Origin: Bryopsis sp. KO-2023
Lineage: Eukaryota; Chlorophyta; Ulvophyceae; Bryopsidales; Bryopsidaceae
Length of the DNA stretch: 64,000 bases
Reading direction: 5' to 3'
Assembly: GCA_030272585.1 (NCBI GenBank)
Contig: BSYQ01000004.1
Coordinates: 1,116,001 to 1,180,000 of the forward strand
Below are positions 1 through 9,896 of this stretch, in pieces; within the stretch, counting starts at the first letter, position 1; each line of letters begins with the position of its first letter. Under the pieces are notes generated by a model. The model was given only the letters and a program-made list of their open reading frames with translations. It did not search any database and had not been told where the DNA came from. The position numbers were made by a program, and so were the translations under genes.

Positions 1-216
1 GAAGAAGAATACTGGTTTGGCGAAGAAGGAGATCCTAGGTTACTGCTTGTAGACCTCTGGCTGGAAGAGAACCCGTTGGAAGTTCTGCACATAGGCGAAG
101 ATAATAGTGATACTGAAAGCACAGGATCAAGCGAATCGAGAACTGAGACGGAGGCGACAGTTGATCTTCCGCTTACCCCTGAAACCCCAACTCAGGAGGA
201 ACCCCAACATCAGTGA
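1..216 (+). CDS. C-terminal part of an acidic ORF of the retroelement (5' partial)
   Basis: The reading frame is open from the first base of the window to TGA 214-216 (71 residues visible). It is rich in Glu, Asp, Thr and Ser, with a Pro/Thr/Glu tail. No domain is recognised. It stops 11 bases before the ATG of the next ORF (228) and belongs to the close-packed ORF chain of the element. It could be a genuine accessory protein or the tail of a longer upstream polyprotein. Confidence 0.4.
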   Translation, partial: EEEYWFGEEGDPRLLLVDLWLEENPLEVLHIGEDNSDTESTGSSESRTETEATVDLPLTPETPTQEEPQHQ

Positions 217-227
217 GTTCGTTGTCT

Positions 228-527
228 ATGGACCCTTGGCTGGCTCACCTTCTCGATCTTTATTACAGAGTAGAGTGGCAGTATCCCGGCGAGGAACTGG
301 ACTTACCAGTAGTGCGGAGGGAAGCTAGGAGGAACGAGGTCCAGCTAAACTACGAAGAACTCGACCTACTCTGCTTCCTGAAAGAGCTGGAAGAACAGGC
401 TGACAAGGAGAATCAGCCAACCCCAACTACCGAGTCACCTCTCGACTTTCCCACTACATCAAGGTTTTACCGCTACGACGAGGAGGAACGGAACTCCTTG
501 GCCCTGACATCGCTTTTTCACCAATGA
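228..527 (+). CDS. small accessory ORF of the retroelement
   Basis: 99 codons from ATG 228. An in-frame GTG at 213 is less likely as the start. The product is acidic, starts MDPWLAHLLDLYYRVEWQYP and ends in a Tyr/Glu-rich segment. No family is recognised. Its TGA (525-527) overlaps the ATG of the next ORF (524-526) in the four bases ATGA, an arrangement compatible with coupled termination and re-initiation. It lies upstream of gag, where most Ty3/gypsy elements have only leader sequence. Confidence 0.45.
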   Translation: MDPWLAHLLDLYYRVEWQYPGEELDLPVVRREARRNEVQLNYEELDLLCFLKELEEQADKENQPTPTTESPLDFPTTSRFYRYDEEERNSLALTSLFHQ

Positions 528-883
528 AAGAGGAGAGGATCCACGAACTAAACGACACCTACCAAGTAAAGTGGACGCTCGCGCAGCCAGGAGTACATAA
601 CGTACGGGGGCACGAGCAAGAGCCGGTTGTGAACTCAGAGGGTCTGGAAATCCCAACTATCAGACCTCTGGGTTTGTTTGGCGACAAGTTTCTGCAGCTG
701 ACCCAAGAGGAGCGGCAGATCGTGAGGACGTGCACCGGAGATCCAGAGAGGAAGAGGGTTCCAGACACCCTCGTAAATCAGGAAGGAGAGTCAGTGGAGC
801 TCCTTGATCGGAAAAGGCAGTCGAAGAAAGTTAGGGTATCCGAATTTACCTATCCGCGGAATACCCTAACCGAGGATTTTTGA
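524..883 (+). CDS. small accessory ORF of the retroelement, directly before gag
   Basis: 119 codons. The ATG overlaps the stop of the preceding ORF (ATGA at 524-527) and the TGA at 881-883 lies 7 bases before the gag ATG at 891. The product is highly charged, with a basic Lys/Arg stretch near residue 95-105. No recognised domain. The tight spacing on both sides suggests that it is translated from the same transcript as gag. Confidence 0.45.
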   Translation: MKEERIHELNDTYQVKWTLAQPGVHNVRGHEQEPVVNSEGLEIPTIRPLGLFGDKFLQLTQEERQIVRTCTGDPERKRVPDTLVNQEGESVELLDRKRQSKKVRVSEFTYPRNTLTEDF

Positions 884-890
884 GGCTGAG

Positions 891-1883
891 ATGGAGCAAC
901 AGGTGGCTGAGTTGAGGGCGGCGTATGAGGAGGTAATGGGAAGGTTGAACCGAGTGCAAGGCGTGGTCGAAGAAGTACCGGGAATGCTGAGCACGGCGGT
1001 GAATGAGGCTGTGGGAAGCTCCATTTTGGAGCAACTAACCGACAAAGTGGGAACAGCAATCGGGGCGGCAACTGCAGCACAGGCTGGAACGGCGGCTGGA
1101 AGTGGTGGTCGAGGTAATGACCTGAGAAGTAAGCCAGCCCGACCTGATCTGTGGGGAGGCAGGCAGAATGACCCTCCTATCCAGGATTGGTTGTTCAGCC
1201 TCCGAGTGCATTTTGACGCCACCCACGTCGAAGATGGAGTCTCGAAACTCCGCCTGGCAGGATCTCTACTGAGAGGGCCAGCCGCGACATGGTGGAGGAC
1301 AAGAGTGGAGGAGTCGGAGACTGATGGAGGCCGACCTTTGCCGACGTATGAGGACTTCTGTGAGGAGCTGAAAAACCAGTTCGGGGAACCACATTTTTTG
1401 CGCCGCACACGGACAGAATGGGCGAATTTACGCCAAGGCGGAATGTCTGTGCGGGAATACACGCATCGTTTTAGACAGCTGATGCTGTATATTTCCGACG
1501 CATCAGAGGGCGAGAAAATACACAGGTTCGTCGATGGTTTGCGAGGGAGGGTTGGCATCGAGACCGACCTCCAAAACCCCAAGACCTTGGATGAAGCTAT
1601 TCGAGTGGCGGAAAGGTGGGGAGGAGCTCAATCCGGGAGTTCGATCTTGAATCGAGATCGAGGCGGCGGCGGCAACAGCGGCGGCGGAAATCGCAGATCA
1701 GATCACATGGAATTGGACTACGTCGGAAGAAGGCGACAACAGAGACAGCAGAAACAGCGAGGTGATAAAGAGAGAGAAAGAAATAAGCCAGTCTGGAAGA
1801 AAGAAAAAGCAGACGGAGAGGTGAAGTGTTACAAGTGTGGGCGTCGAGGGCATTACGCTCGAGACTGCCCCTCGCGAAAATGA
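891..1883 (+). CDS. gag: retrotransposon Gag with zinc knuckle
   Basis: 330 residues. The central part (about 85-235) has the look of a Ty3/gypsy capsid domain (retrotrans_gag), including WWRTRVEE and the segment [11 protein letters not shown]. It is followed by a Gly/Arg-rich linker. A CCHC zinc knuckle, [14 protein letters not shown], lies at about residues 313-326 near the C-terminus, as in nucleocapsid proteins that bind RNA. The stop codon TGA 1881-1883 overlaps ATG 1880-1882, the probable start of pol. I see no canonical slippery heptamer immediately before the stop, so stop-start re-initiation is more likely than frameshifting here. Confidence 0.9.
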   Translation: MEQQVAELRAAYEEVMGRLNRVQGVVEEVPGMLSTAVNEAVGSSILEQLTDKVGTAIGAATAAQAGTAAGSGGRGNDLRSKPARPDLWGGRQNDPPIQDWLFSLRVHFDATHVEDGVSKLRLAGSLLRGPAATWWRTRVEESETDGGRPLPTYEDFCEELKNQFGEPHFLRRTRTEWANLRQGGMSVREYTHRFRQLMLYISDASEGEKIHRFVDGLRGRVGIETDLQNPKTLDEAIRVAERWGGAQSGSSILNRDRGGGGNSGGGNRRSDHMELDYVGRRRQQRQQKQRGDKERERNKPVWKKEKADGEVKCYKCGRRGHYARDCPSRK

Positions 1884-4800
1884 GTATGTTAGGTAAACTC
1901 GCAGGATGTGAAGTTAAGGGGAAGCCTGCGAGTTCGAGGAATTTTAGGAATTCGAGGGATTTTTCGTTGGAAGAAACGTCCAAGGAACCGACTAGACCTG
2001 ATAACCAAGATAACCTAGAAGTCCATTCATTTGATGGGACAGATTTAGACATGACTAAGTTCGGATTTCTAGCAGTGGCTGAAACTGATAACCGAACTAG
2101 ACAACTGATTACTGTGAAAGGGGAAATCTCAGGTTTTGCAGCTGAGATATTAATAGACTGTGGAGCAACTGATTGCTTTTTGGCTCGGAAATTTTGCGAG
2201 AAAAATAAGCTGGAATTAGAAGCACAAGAAGAAAAAGTTAGCCTGGCTGGGGGAAGTACCTTAGAATCTAAAGGGAAGATCAGGGCTACTCTCAGATTTG
2301 GAGATTTTGCTAGTAGGGAGATTTTTCATGAAATGTCTCTTGCTAAGTATGATGCTATATTGGGAAAAACTTGGCTGGCTAAGCATAATCCCCGGGTTGA
2401 TTTTCGAACGAATGAGGTAGTGGTTTCAGACGGGCTGAAAGAACATTTGATTCCTCCGGCAAACCCCGGAGAGGAGGAAGAGGAACAGTGTGTGCTGATG
2501 GTGTTTGAAACATGTTTGAACAGAACTGACTCTGAACAAAATGTTTCCAGACAAGCTGAACTTGCAGCAGAAATCAGACAGGAATTTCCTAACACTTTTG
2601 TGGAAGAATTACCCAGTGAGATACCCCCTTCCAGAGGTATCGAACACACGATCCAGTTGGAACCAGGCACGGTTCCACAAAGTAAAGCACCTTATCGACT
2701 AGGCATCAAGGAAATGGCAGAACTGAAAACTCAGATTGCAGCCATGTCGGAAAAAGGGTTTATTCGACCGAGTAGATCACCTTGGGGAGCACCGGTAATT
2801 TTTGTACCGAAGAAGAACGGGAAACTACGCATGTGTGTAGATTATCGGGCATTGAATAAGGTGACGGTGAAAAACGCTTATCCGATTCCGAGGATAGATG
2901 AACTGATAGATCAGCTTCATGGCGCAAAATACTTCTCGAAAATAGATTTGTGTTCGGGATACTATCAAGTCAGGATGGCGAAAAAGGATTGGGCGAAAAC
3001 TGCTTTTCAAACTAGATATGGATCTTACGAATACACAGTAATGCCAATGGGTTTGACAAATGCACCAGCAACTTTTATGAATGTGATGAACGATGTTTTT
3101 CGACCACATCTGGATAAGTTTGTTATAGTTTATCTCGATGATATCTTAGTTTACAGTCGGAACTGGGAAGAGCACAAGGAACATCTTAGACAAGTGTTTC
3201 AGCTACTCGAAAAACACAAACTTTACGTTTCACCGGACAAATGTGATTTGGGGATGACAGAAGTCGAATTTTTGGGACACATAGTCGGAAGAGAGGGACT
3301 CTCCGTGGTACCTAAGAAAGTTTTAGCCATTAAGGAGTGGGCACAACCTCAGACAGTTCGGGATATTAGGTCGTTTTTGGGTTTAGCGAATTATTATCGG
3401 AAATTTATTAAGGGATACTCTGGGATTGCAACGCCGTTACATGAACTAACAAGGAAGGAAGTTAAATGGCAGTGGACTGAAAGTCAGGAGAAAGCGTTCC
3501 AGACGCTAAAGAAGAGCATGCAAGAGGCACCTGTGTTAATAATTCCAGATCCGGAGTTGAGTTTTGAAGTAACTACAGACGCATCGGATTTTGCTATTGG
3601 AGGAGTTTTGACGCAAGATCAAGGTCAGGGGCAACAACCAGCAGCGTTTGAAAGTCGGAAATTAAATTCAGCTGAAAGGAATTATCCGACACACGAAAAA
3701 GAACTGTATGCGATAGTCTATTGTTTGAAAACTTGGCGACATTATTTGGGGGCGAGGAAATTTGTGGTTCACACGGACCACGCTCCGCTGAAATATATTC
3801 AGACGCAGCCTAAATTATCCAGTAGACAGGCTAGGTGGATGGAAACTTTACAGGAATTTGATTTTGAGATTAAATACAAACCTGGAAAAGAAAATACAGT
3901 TGCAGATGCATTAAGTCGAAGGTCGGAAATGGAATTAAACGCTGTGGCAAAAGTCCAAGCAGGCGTAGTATTTCAGGATCAGGTTAGACTTGCGTATCAA
4001 GGGGATGAACATTGCAGAGAAGTTATAGCTAATTGGGAAGCTGGTGAAAAAGATCCGCGTTATAGGTGGGATGGCACAAAATTGTGGTATAGTCTGAAAG
4101 ACAAATGGTTTTGGTATATTCCAAAGGACAAAGAAATTAGACAAACAGTGTTGGCTGAATGTCACGATCAGGCTGGACATTTTGGGAGACACAAGACTGT
4201 CGCAAATGTTCGAAAAAGATATTATTGGCCTAGATGCACTGAGGATGTCGAACGATATGTTAGGACTTGTGTTGGTTGTCAGAAAAACAAGTCTAGCACT
4301 CAAAAACCATTGGGGTTATATCAGCCAATTCCAGTTCCAGACGAACGCTGGAAAGAAGTTTGTTTAGATTTTGTGGGACCTTTACCTATGACACAAAAGG
4401 GTCATGATTATTTAGTGGTTATGGTCGACCGTTTTAGTCGAATGATCCACTTGGTAGCCACCACTACTGCAGTTACAGCTAGTGGGGTAGCTGAAATTTT
4501 CTTTGATACAATTTTCAGACATCATGGGTTGCCAGAGGCTATTATTTCCGATCGAGATACTCGTTTTACAGGCCAGTTTTGGCGAAAACTGTGGGAATTA
4601 GCGGGGACTCGTTTAGCTATGTCCTCTGGATATCACCCTGAAACTGATGGAATGACTGAAAGGGCAAATCGAGTAGTCGGAGACATGTTGCGAATTTATA
4701 TTTCGACCATAGGGGGTGATTGGGACACTAAATTAGTGGCGGCTGAGTTTGCTTATAACTCATCCGTTCACTCATCAACAGGTTTTACACCTTTTTATTT

Positions 4801-5425
4801 GGTTTATGGGCAACATCCCAGATCCCCTCAGGATTTGTTAGACTCAGGTCCAGTTTCAGATGAATGGTGGACAGTTTGGGCTAAAAGTTTACAGCTGGCT
4901 CGGAAAGCGATTTTGAAAAGCCAACAGCGACAGAGGGCTGTCGCAAACCGAGGGCGGAGGGATGCAAGTTTTGCATTAAATCAGTATGTCTTTTTATCGA
5001 CAGCTGATTTACCTTTACCGCCAATGATGGGCCGGAAGTTGGTATCTAAGTTTTGTGGACCTTTTAGAATTATTGATATTGTGACATCAGTAACTTACAG
5101 GTTGGAACTTCCTAATCACTGGAAAATACATGATGTTTTTCATGTTTCCAAGCTAAAAGCATTTGAAGATGGATCAGAAGAGTTTCCAGCCAGGGCTATT
5201 TCTCCACCTCCAGATCCAGTGGTGTTGGAAGGAGTCGAGGAATATATCGTCGAAAAGATCAAGACACATCGAACCAAACGGCGGAAAAAGAAGAATGTGA
5301 CAGAGTACTTGGTTTCCTGGGAAGGATACGGATCGGAAGAGGACCAGTGGCTCCCGTCACATCACTTGGGTAATGCGCAGCAAGTGCTGCAGGAGTATTT
5401 ACGTCAAAAATCTTCCATGGACTAG
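1880..5425 (+). CDS. pol: retrotransposon Pol polyprotein: PR-RT-RH-IN-chromodomain
   Basis: 1181 residues from ATG 1880; the frame is also open back to 1826. Domains, counted from 1880: aspartic protease at about 80-180 with active site [10 protein letters not shown] (family usual D-S/T-G-A); reverse transcriptase about 280-480 with YLDDILVYS near 417; RNase H about 555-690 with [11 protein letters not shown]; integrase HHCC zinc finger from about 755 ([16 protein letters not shown]); catalytic DDE core with LDFVGPLP near 828, ISDRDTRF near 890 and the Glu of MTERANR near 925. Residues about 1117-1175 form a chromodomain ([18 protein letters not shown]), which in chromoviruses directs integration to marked chromatin. 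All key catalytic residues are present. The frame lies -1 relative to gag. Confidence 0.95.
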   Translation: MSMLGKLAGCEVKGKPASSRNFRNSRDFSLEETSKEPTRPDNQDNLEVHSFDGTDLDMTKFGFLAVAETDNRTRQLITVKGEISGFAAEILIDCGATDCFLARKFCEKNKLELEAQEEKVSLAGGSTLESKGKIRATLRFGDFASREIFHEMSLAKYDAILGKTWLAKHNPRVDFRTNEVVVSDGLKEHLIPPANPGEEEEEQCVLMVFETCLNRTDSEQNVSRQAELAAEIRQEFPNTFVEELPSEIPPSRGIEHTIQLEPGTVPQSKAPYRLGIKEMAELKTQIAAMSEKGFIRPSRSPWGAPVIFVPKKNGKLRMCVDYRALNKVTVKNAYPIPRIDELIDQLHGAKYFSKIDLCSGYYQVRMAKKDWAKTAFQTRYGSYEYTVMPMGLTNAPATFMNVMNDVFRPHLDKFVIVYLDDILVYSRNWEEHKEHLRQVFQLLEKHKLYVSPDKCDLGMTEVEFLGHIVGREGLSVVPKKVLAIKEWAQPQTVRDIRSFLGLANYYRKFIKGYSGIATPLHELTRKEVKWQWTESQEKAFQTLKKSMQEAPVLIIPDPELSFEVTTDASDFAIGGVLTQDQGQGQQPAAFESRKLNSAERNYPTHEKELYAIVYCLKTWRHYLGARKFVVHTDHAPLKYIQTQPKLSSRQARWMETLQEFDFEIKYKPGKENTVADALSRRSEMELNAVAKVQAGVVFQDQVRLAYQGDEHCREVIANWEAGEKDPRYRWDGTKLWYSLKDKWFWYIPKDKEIRQTVLAECHDQAGHFGRHKTVANVRKRYYWPRCTEDVERYVRTCVGCQKNKSSTQKPLGLYQPIPVPDERWKEVCLDFVGPLPMTQKGHDYLVVMVDRFSRMIHLVATTTAVTASGVAEIFFDTIFRHHGLPEAIISDRDTRFTGQFWRKLWELAGTRLAMSSGYHPETDGMTERANRVVGDMLRIYISTIGGDWDTKLVAAEFAYNSSVHSSTGFTPFYLVYGQHPRSPQDLLDSGPVSDEWWTVWAKSLQLARKAILKSQQRQRAVANRGRRDASFALNQYVFLSTADLPLPPMMGRKLVSKFCGPFRIIDIVTSVTYRLELPNHWKIHDVFHVSKLKAFEDGSEEFPARAISPPPDPVVLEGVEEYIVEKIKTHRTKRRKKKNVTEYLVSWEGYGSEEDQWLPSHHLGNAQQVLQEYLRQKSSMD

Positions 5426-5519
5426 CTCCTGTTTTCCTGAGTTCGGGTTGAGTGTGTGCGAGTGCGAGTGTGTGCGAGAGACAGTTTGGAGTTCGAAAAA
5501 GAAAAAGAAAGCAGACAAC

Positions 5520-6539
5520 ATGGTTGAGTTTGGTGGAGGAGTCAAAGCACTGTTGGAGGAGATTAAAAAGAATGCTGGAGCGATCGAGGGAGTGTCGGAA
5601 AGGATCAACAAAATGCTGGAGGAGTACCTGAAGGAAGGAACCAGACTGGAAAGAATCCAAGAAAGAGATGAGCAGGAGGCCCTGGAAAAAATGGCAAAGC
5701 TGGAGGAGGAAAAAGAACAACTCAAGCAAAAGATCGGCGAGCTGGAAGAAGAAGGGGGATTTCAGGCGGAAAGAGATAGCTGGGAGGCTGAACGCACTCG
5801 GTTGCTCGACGACCGGGCGAAATATTTGGCGGAAAATGAGGACCTCAGCGTAAAATTGGCGATGGCGGAAACTTCAGCGGACGCGGCGAAAAGAGAGGTG
5901 GAAAAGCTGCTGATGGAGGGGGCAGATGAGGAAATGCGCCACAAGCTCGACGGGGTCGAAGACAAGCTGCGGGAAGAACAAATGCGGAACCAACAGCTCA
6001 AGGGCCAGGTAGACTTGTTGAAGAGTATGGTGGAGTCCATGTCGGGAAAACCAAGCGGAGAAGTGAAGCACGAAGAGGGGGAAAAACACACTTGCGTGTT
6101 TTGTCGCACCCCGAGCAGCAACTGTCAGCCGACCGGAGAAGACTGCCAACGGCACTGGGTGTGCTCGAATATCGGGTGTCGGGATCGGGTGTGGCTGAGT
6201 ATCAGTCTGGAAGTAGATGAGGAAAAACGAGACTGGCGGAGAATGTGGGTACCAGCTGAAACAGGGCCACCAATGGTGCTACACTCGGAAACCTGCAAAC
6301 TCTGCGCCTTGGGTTTCAAGTTGGGGGCGGATTATACTCGGGGAGTGTATTTAAAGGCCAAGCGGACCGTGGGCCCCCTGAGAAAATTCGAGGCAGCCGA
6401 AGACGATGCAGAACCAACGGACTACGATGGGGATTGGGTCGTCAATGAGCCAGGCGGAGACAGTGGACCAGAAGGAAAGAAAAGGAAACCTCCTGGAAGT
6501 TCAGGAGGATCCAGAAATGTGAAACTCAGAAAAGCCTGA
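5520..6539 (+). CDS. accessory ORF after pol: coiled coil plus Cys cluster
   Basis: 339 residues from ATG 5520. The frame is open upstream to 5373, overlapping the end of pol, but ATG 5520 is the first methionine after the pol stop at 5423-5425. Residues about 45-175 are a long Glu/Lys/Leu-rich coiled coil. It is followed by a Cys/His-rich block with CVFCRTPSSNC, then HWVCSNIGC and CKLC, spaced like a zinc-binding module. The C-terminus is acidic then basic (KKRKPPG). The product does not resemble retroviral Env: I see no signal peptide or membrane segment. An RNA- or DNA-binding accessory protein is possible; no family is recognised. Confidence 0.6.
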   Translation: MVEFGGGVKALLEEIKKNAGAIEGVSERINKMLEEYLKEGTRLERIQERDEQEALEKMAKLEEEKEQLKQKIGELEEEGGFQAERDSWEAERTRLLDDRAKYLAENEDLSVKLAMAETSADAAKREVEKLLMEGADEEMRHKLDGVEDKLREEQMRNQQLKGQVDLLKSMVESMSGKPSGEVKHEEGEKHTCVFCRTPSSNCQPTGEDCQRHWVCSNIGCRDRVWLSISLEVDEEKRDWRRMWVPAETGPPMVLHSETCKLCALGFKLGADYTRGVYLKAKRTVGPLRKFEAAEDDAEPTDYDGDWVVNEPGGDSGPEGKKRKPPGSSGGSRNVKLRKA

Positions 6540-7054
6540 GTTGAATATATATGAAAAAAAAAAAAAATAATATAGGATCAAGAGTGAAATATGATTTTCT
6601 GTTGGTAATTGGGTGTTTGAATTTTATTTTGTTTTTGGAAGAAAAAGGAAAAGAACAGTGAATGGATCAAGTGAGGGTAGAGGGAATTTCTGGAAAACAA
6701 TTAACATACTGAGTGGTAAAAACACTTGTGAGAATTACAGTTTGACTAGAGCTGAGACTGTGTGATTTCCAGTGTGGGCTGTGAAGTCTATTGAACAGGG
6801 TTGGGTTTATGTGTGAACGGGCTGGGATGGGATGTCACAGCGGCAGAAGTAACCATAAGCAGAAACCAACATTCAGCTCAAGTCGCAATCGGGAAGTTGT
6901 TACGGAAAACGTCGGAGAATATTGCTTACAGCTATATCAGAGGTATTCTCAGAATAAGCGAGTTAGTTAACTTGGCAGTTCTGGTGAGTCGTGCAATACG
7001 AACTTAGTGTACAGAACATCGCTGGGTCAGCGATCTCTCTCTAAGGGGGGAGGA
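6540..7054 (+). other. retroelement 3' untranslated region with polypurine tract
   Basis: Non-coding stretch between the last ORF and the 3' LTR. It begins with an A-run just after the stop (6555 onwards) and ends in the purine run AAGGGGGGAGGAG near 7043-7055, the expected primer site for plus-strand synthesis immediately upstream of an LTR. Confidence 0.55.
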
Positions 7055-7540
7055 GTGAAACGGCTGACTTAGTAGGCGAAGATCTAGGCGGAAAACAGAG
7101 GTTACAGTCTGAGAGTTCCAGGTAGTCGCGGACTGACTGGAATGGGGTAGTTACGTGATGCTCAACGAGAGGCTGAAACGTAGTGAAAAGAGTTCGAACC
7201 AGGTTCAGTATATTCAGTGTCAGATCTCAGATGGCTGAGAGTTTGGGTAGAGAGTCGGGAGTCAGACTGGAAGGAGCTTCAGTCTGGGTCCTTAGTCTAG
7301 AGGTTATCAAGGGTTATAAAGGGTTAGTCGGAGCTCTGGCTAGAAGGGCTGAGCTGAGAAATGATAGAGACGTTTTGAGGAGAGCTAGATGATAGCTAGT
7401 ATTTGTAAGGTTAGGAGATGGGCTGGGAGTTCTCTAGAAGCTCTGGGCTGAGAGTATAAAAGGCTGGGGATCGTTGTAAAGAACAAGCTTGTTGAAATAA
7501 GATTCAGTTGTATACTCTCGTGTCTCAGACCTTTCTTACA
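7055..7540 (+). repeat. probable 3' LTR of the chromovirus
   Basis: It starts with TG directly after the polypurine tract and, as drawn, ends with CA at 7540. Inside are a TATA box (TATAAAAGG, 7455-7463) and an AATAAG-like signal near 7496, matching a U3-R-U5 plan of about 486 bp. The ends are not strongly inverted, so either boundary could shift by tens of bases. Comparison with another copy would settle it. Confidence 0.5.
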
Positions 7541-8600
7541 GAACTTCTGGTCGTCTCCCAACGTGTGTGAAGAACGGGTTAAGTGGCGGCCGGAAGTATT
7601 CAGCCTCAGGAAACAAATCCGTTTCAAAGAAGCACAATGTGGGGTTGAGGATCGCGGCCAGGGCGGGAGCCCTCATCTCGGCCGACGAAGCAGGAGGACC
7701 TTACCTCCCGCGCATACAGGACCTCATCGGCGAGGGAACCCAAGGCGTCAAGCCGATCCTCCCCTTCGACGCCCCACTCCCGGATTGTCCAAGCTGTACC
7801 AAGGCAGCGCTGAAGGGTCGTTGGCCTGGCAAGCTTAAAGAACAGGTCGGAACCTGGAACGACCAGTATTTCCAGGCTCTCGGCTTGGAACTCCCAGGAG
7901 CAGCAAGATCGCATCGCCAGCCGAGCCACCCACCACCATCACCAGACCAACCATCAGCACCTTCCTCGGCGACTCGCCTTCCGCTCCCTCCACACAGCCC
8001 AGCAACGTCCAAGAGGCATGGGCCGAAAACCAGGTCGCAGAAATAGGCGAACTGGTATCGGGAACGAAAGAGAGAAGGGCAAGGGATGTTTGGGTGTTTT
8101 ACAGTGTGATGGTGGGGGACTGGGATTGGGCTGAGTTTCTGTTGATTTTACTTTTCTGGATAAGGGACATTCAGATCCAGAACTGGGTTATTTTGTTTTG
8201 AGTTCTGACCCAATGGGTTTTTTTTTTTATATACAATGGTTTTTATACAGTGGATTGGCCAGGCTGGGTCAATCACCTGCTTTCTGGATACTTATAAGGG
8301 AATCTGAATTTGGACCTTATGGATTACTTTATGCAAACAGTTAGCTGGTTACAGTACATGATTCGGCCTGCAGGTGGCAGCCTTATCATTTGGTTGATTT
8401 TTGTTGATAATTCGCTTAGAGTTTTTGAACACTCTTTTAATTCAGCGAAGGTTAAACATTATTTGACTCCCTTAAAAGCTAAAGGCTTGTGGGATGCCTT
8501 GAAAGCGTTTTGTGTGTGTCTATGCGTATGTGTGAGTGTAACCCCCAAATTTCGGTTACTTGGGTACGCGAGGCGCGTACTTGCGTGGGGGGGGAGTGGT
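7541..8600 (+). pseudogene. remnant of a second LTR element, 3' coding end and 3' UTR
   Basis: Sequence between the chromovirus LTR and the next LTR. A frame without its own ATG is open from 7567 to the stop at 8044-8046. It includes a Cys-Pro-Ser-Cys motif (PDCPSCTKAALKGRWP) and a Pro/Ser-rich basic tail. No family is recognised. It is followed by about 550 bases of T-rich non-coding DNA ending in the purine run TGGGGGGGGGAGTGG. The simplest reading is that the chromovirus inserted into this older element and the 5' part lies outside the window. Confidence 0.4.
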
Positions 8601-8988
8601 TGATACGAACGTCCGTCGTATGACACGCGGTTCGGCCCACTCACCCAACACGTGGTTCGGCCTGACAGTAGTCGGACCGAACCAGCTCACCGTCATCATA
8701 GCCACACAATAAGGGAGAGGGCCAGGCCGCCTCTGAGGTGGCAACCCTCAGTTCGGCCTGGAGCCTCACATTCAGCTTAGGGTCCATTAGGACACGGCCA
8801 AGGGGCCATTAGAACGCTGAGTTGGATGAAAGGGTTGGACAGGCTGGCGGCCCGGCCGAATACTTATTCGGCCCGGACCACAGCCTCATTGTAACTTGGA
8901 CTATTGTAAAGTTCCTTGTTTGAAAGTGTTTCCGTGCTCTAGACGTAAGTCCACTCGACTAGTCTATTTTGTTCCAACGTTTGTATCA
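8601..8988 (+). repeat. LTR of a second retroelement, with inverted termini
   Basis: 388 bp. It begins TGATACGAACG directly after a purine tract (8586-8600) and ends CGTTTGTATCA; the ends are inverted repeats with one mismatch, TG...CA bounded. The octamer GTTCGGCC or close forms occurs several times (near 8630, 8660, 8750, 8868), also in inverted orientation. A perfect 9-bp stem (GGCCGAATA/TATTCGGCC) lies at 8854-8873. The structure strongly supports a 3' LTR even though its partner LTR is outside the window. Confidence 0.75.
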
Positions 8989-9896
8989 TGCGCAGCTGCG
9001 CTAACGCCACCTCAGCGAGCAAGATCGACTTAGTCATACTCAAAAAGTCGCGCGACCGCGGTCACCAGCCCCAAGAAAGAGCTGGGGGCTCGCCGCTGTC
9101 GTCGTTTCGACAAACCGACGCCGGAAAGAAGACGAACGCGACTCGCGACAGCTGCGCGCGGAACGCTGCGATGTGTCATGTAGAACTGGTCCGTCATGCT
9201 GCTGTGAAAATAGCGTTCGTGAATTGGACCACCCCCGAGAAATTTCAATTCACGTTACGCTATTTGCACTGTCGTACGTGAAATAGCGGGGAAATAGCGG
9301 GACTACAGTTCCATCAGACCATGTCCACTAGCGGAGAGAATTTACAAAGCAGATACAGCATCGCCCATTATAATGGTTCCAGAATTTTTGATTGTCGTAC
9401 AGCCAGCTGCCAACCAGCTGGATTGCAGTCCGTCCCTCGGACCCCACAGTACATCAATTTATGGATGATCAGCCCCCAACTTGCTACAGCAAGCCACAAG
9501 CGAAACGGAGCAGCATACCAGGGAATGAGTGAGCAAGAAAATTTCTGAGAGCATCTGCGACCCCCCCCCCCTTGTGTGCAGTTTGGTCGTCTTGTTGCGA
9601 TGAGATGTGTTCTCCAGCGCCACGCCGCCATTCTGTTCCATGTGGCGAACAGACAGCCAGGTTGATCGCGCTTCCGGTTGGGTCCGCCGTAGTTGCCTTG
9701 GATATTAGTGTCGATTTTCTATGGATCTGTCATCCGGCATGATGTCAAATTCGACGACGTCTTTGTTGCACACCACGGGTTGCGCTCGTGTTGGAATTTT
9801 ACCCCAAAGTTTAACTTTTCACGGGGCGTTCGTTGCCTCCTCACAGCGCTGCTCCAGAGATACGACCAGGGTGTGGTGTAGCACAGGAGGGATCGG
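8989..9896. other. intergenic, no gene recognised
   Basis: Mixed-composition DNA between the LTR and the membrane-protein gene. A short frame (about 75 codons from ATG 9321) has no recognisable features. The last 200 bases probably hold the promoter and 5' UTR of the following gene. Confidence 0.4.

Larger units (their letters stand above)
1..7540 (+). mobile_element. Ty3/gypsy chromovirus LTR retrotransposon, 5' end outside window
   Basis: The order gag, protease, reverse transcriptase, RNase H, integrase, chromodomain is that of Metaviridae chromoviruses. The 5' LTR and primer-binding site are not in the window. Coding sequence is open throughout, with no frameshift or stop inside gag or pol, so the copy looks young. 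Three ORFs precede gag and one follows pol, which is more than the usual gag-pol plan. A polypurine tract near 7043-7054 and a TATA-like box at 7455-7463 place the 3' LTR at about 7055-7540. The 3' boundary is approximate because the 5' LTR is not available for comparison. Confidence 0.9.

Noticed and set aside
1826-1883. Classical -1 ribosomal frameshift for gag-pol
   Set aside because: The pol frame is -1 to gag, but I see no X-XXY-YYZ heptamer in the gag frame just before the stop, whereas an in-frame ATG overlaps the stop exactly. Frameshifting is not excluded.
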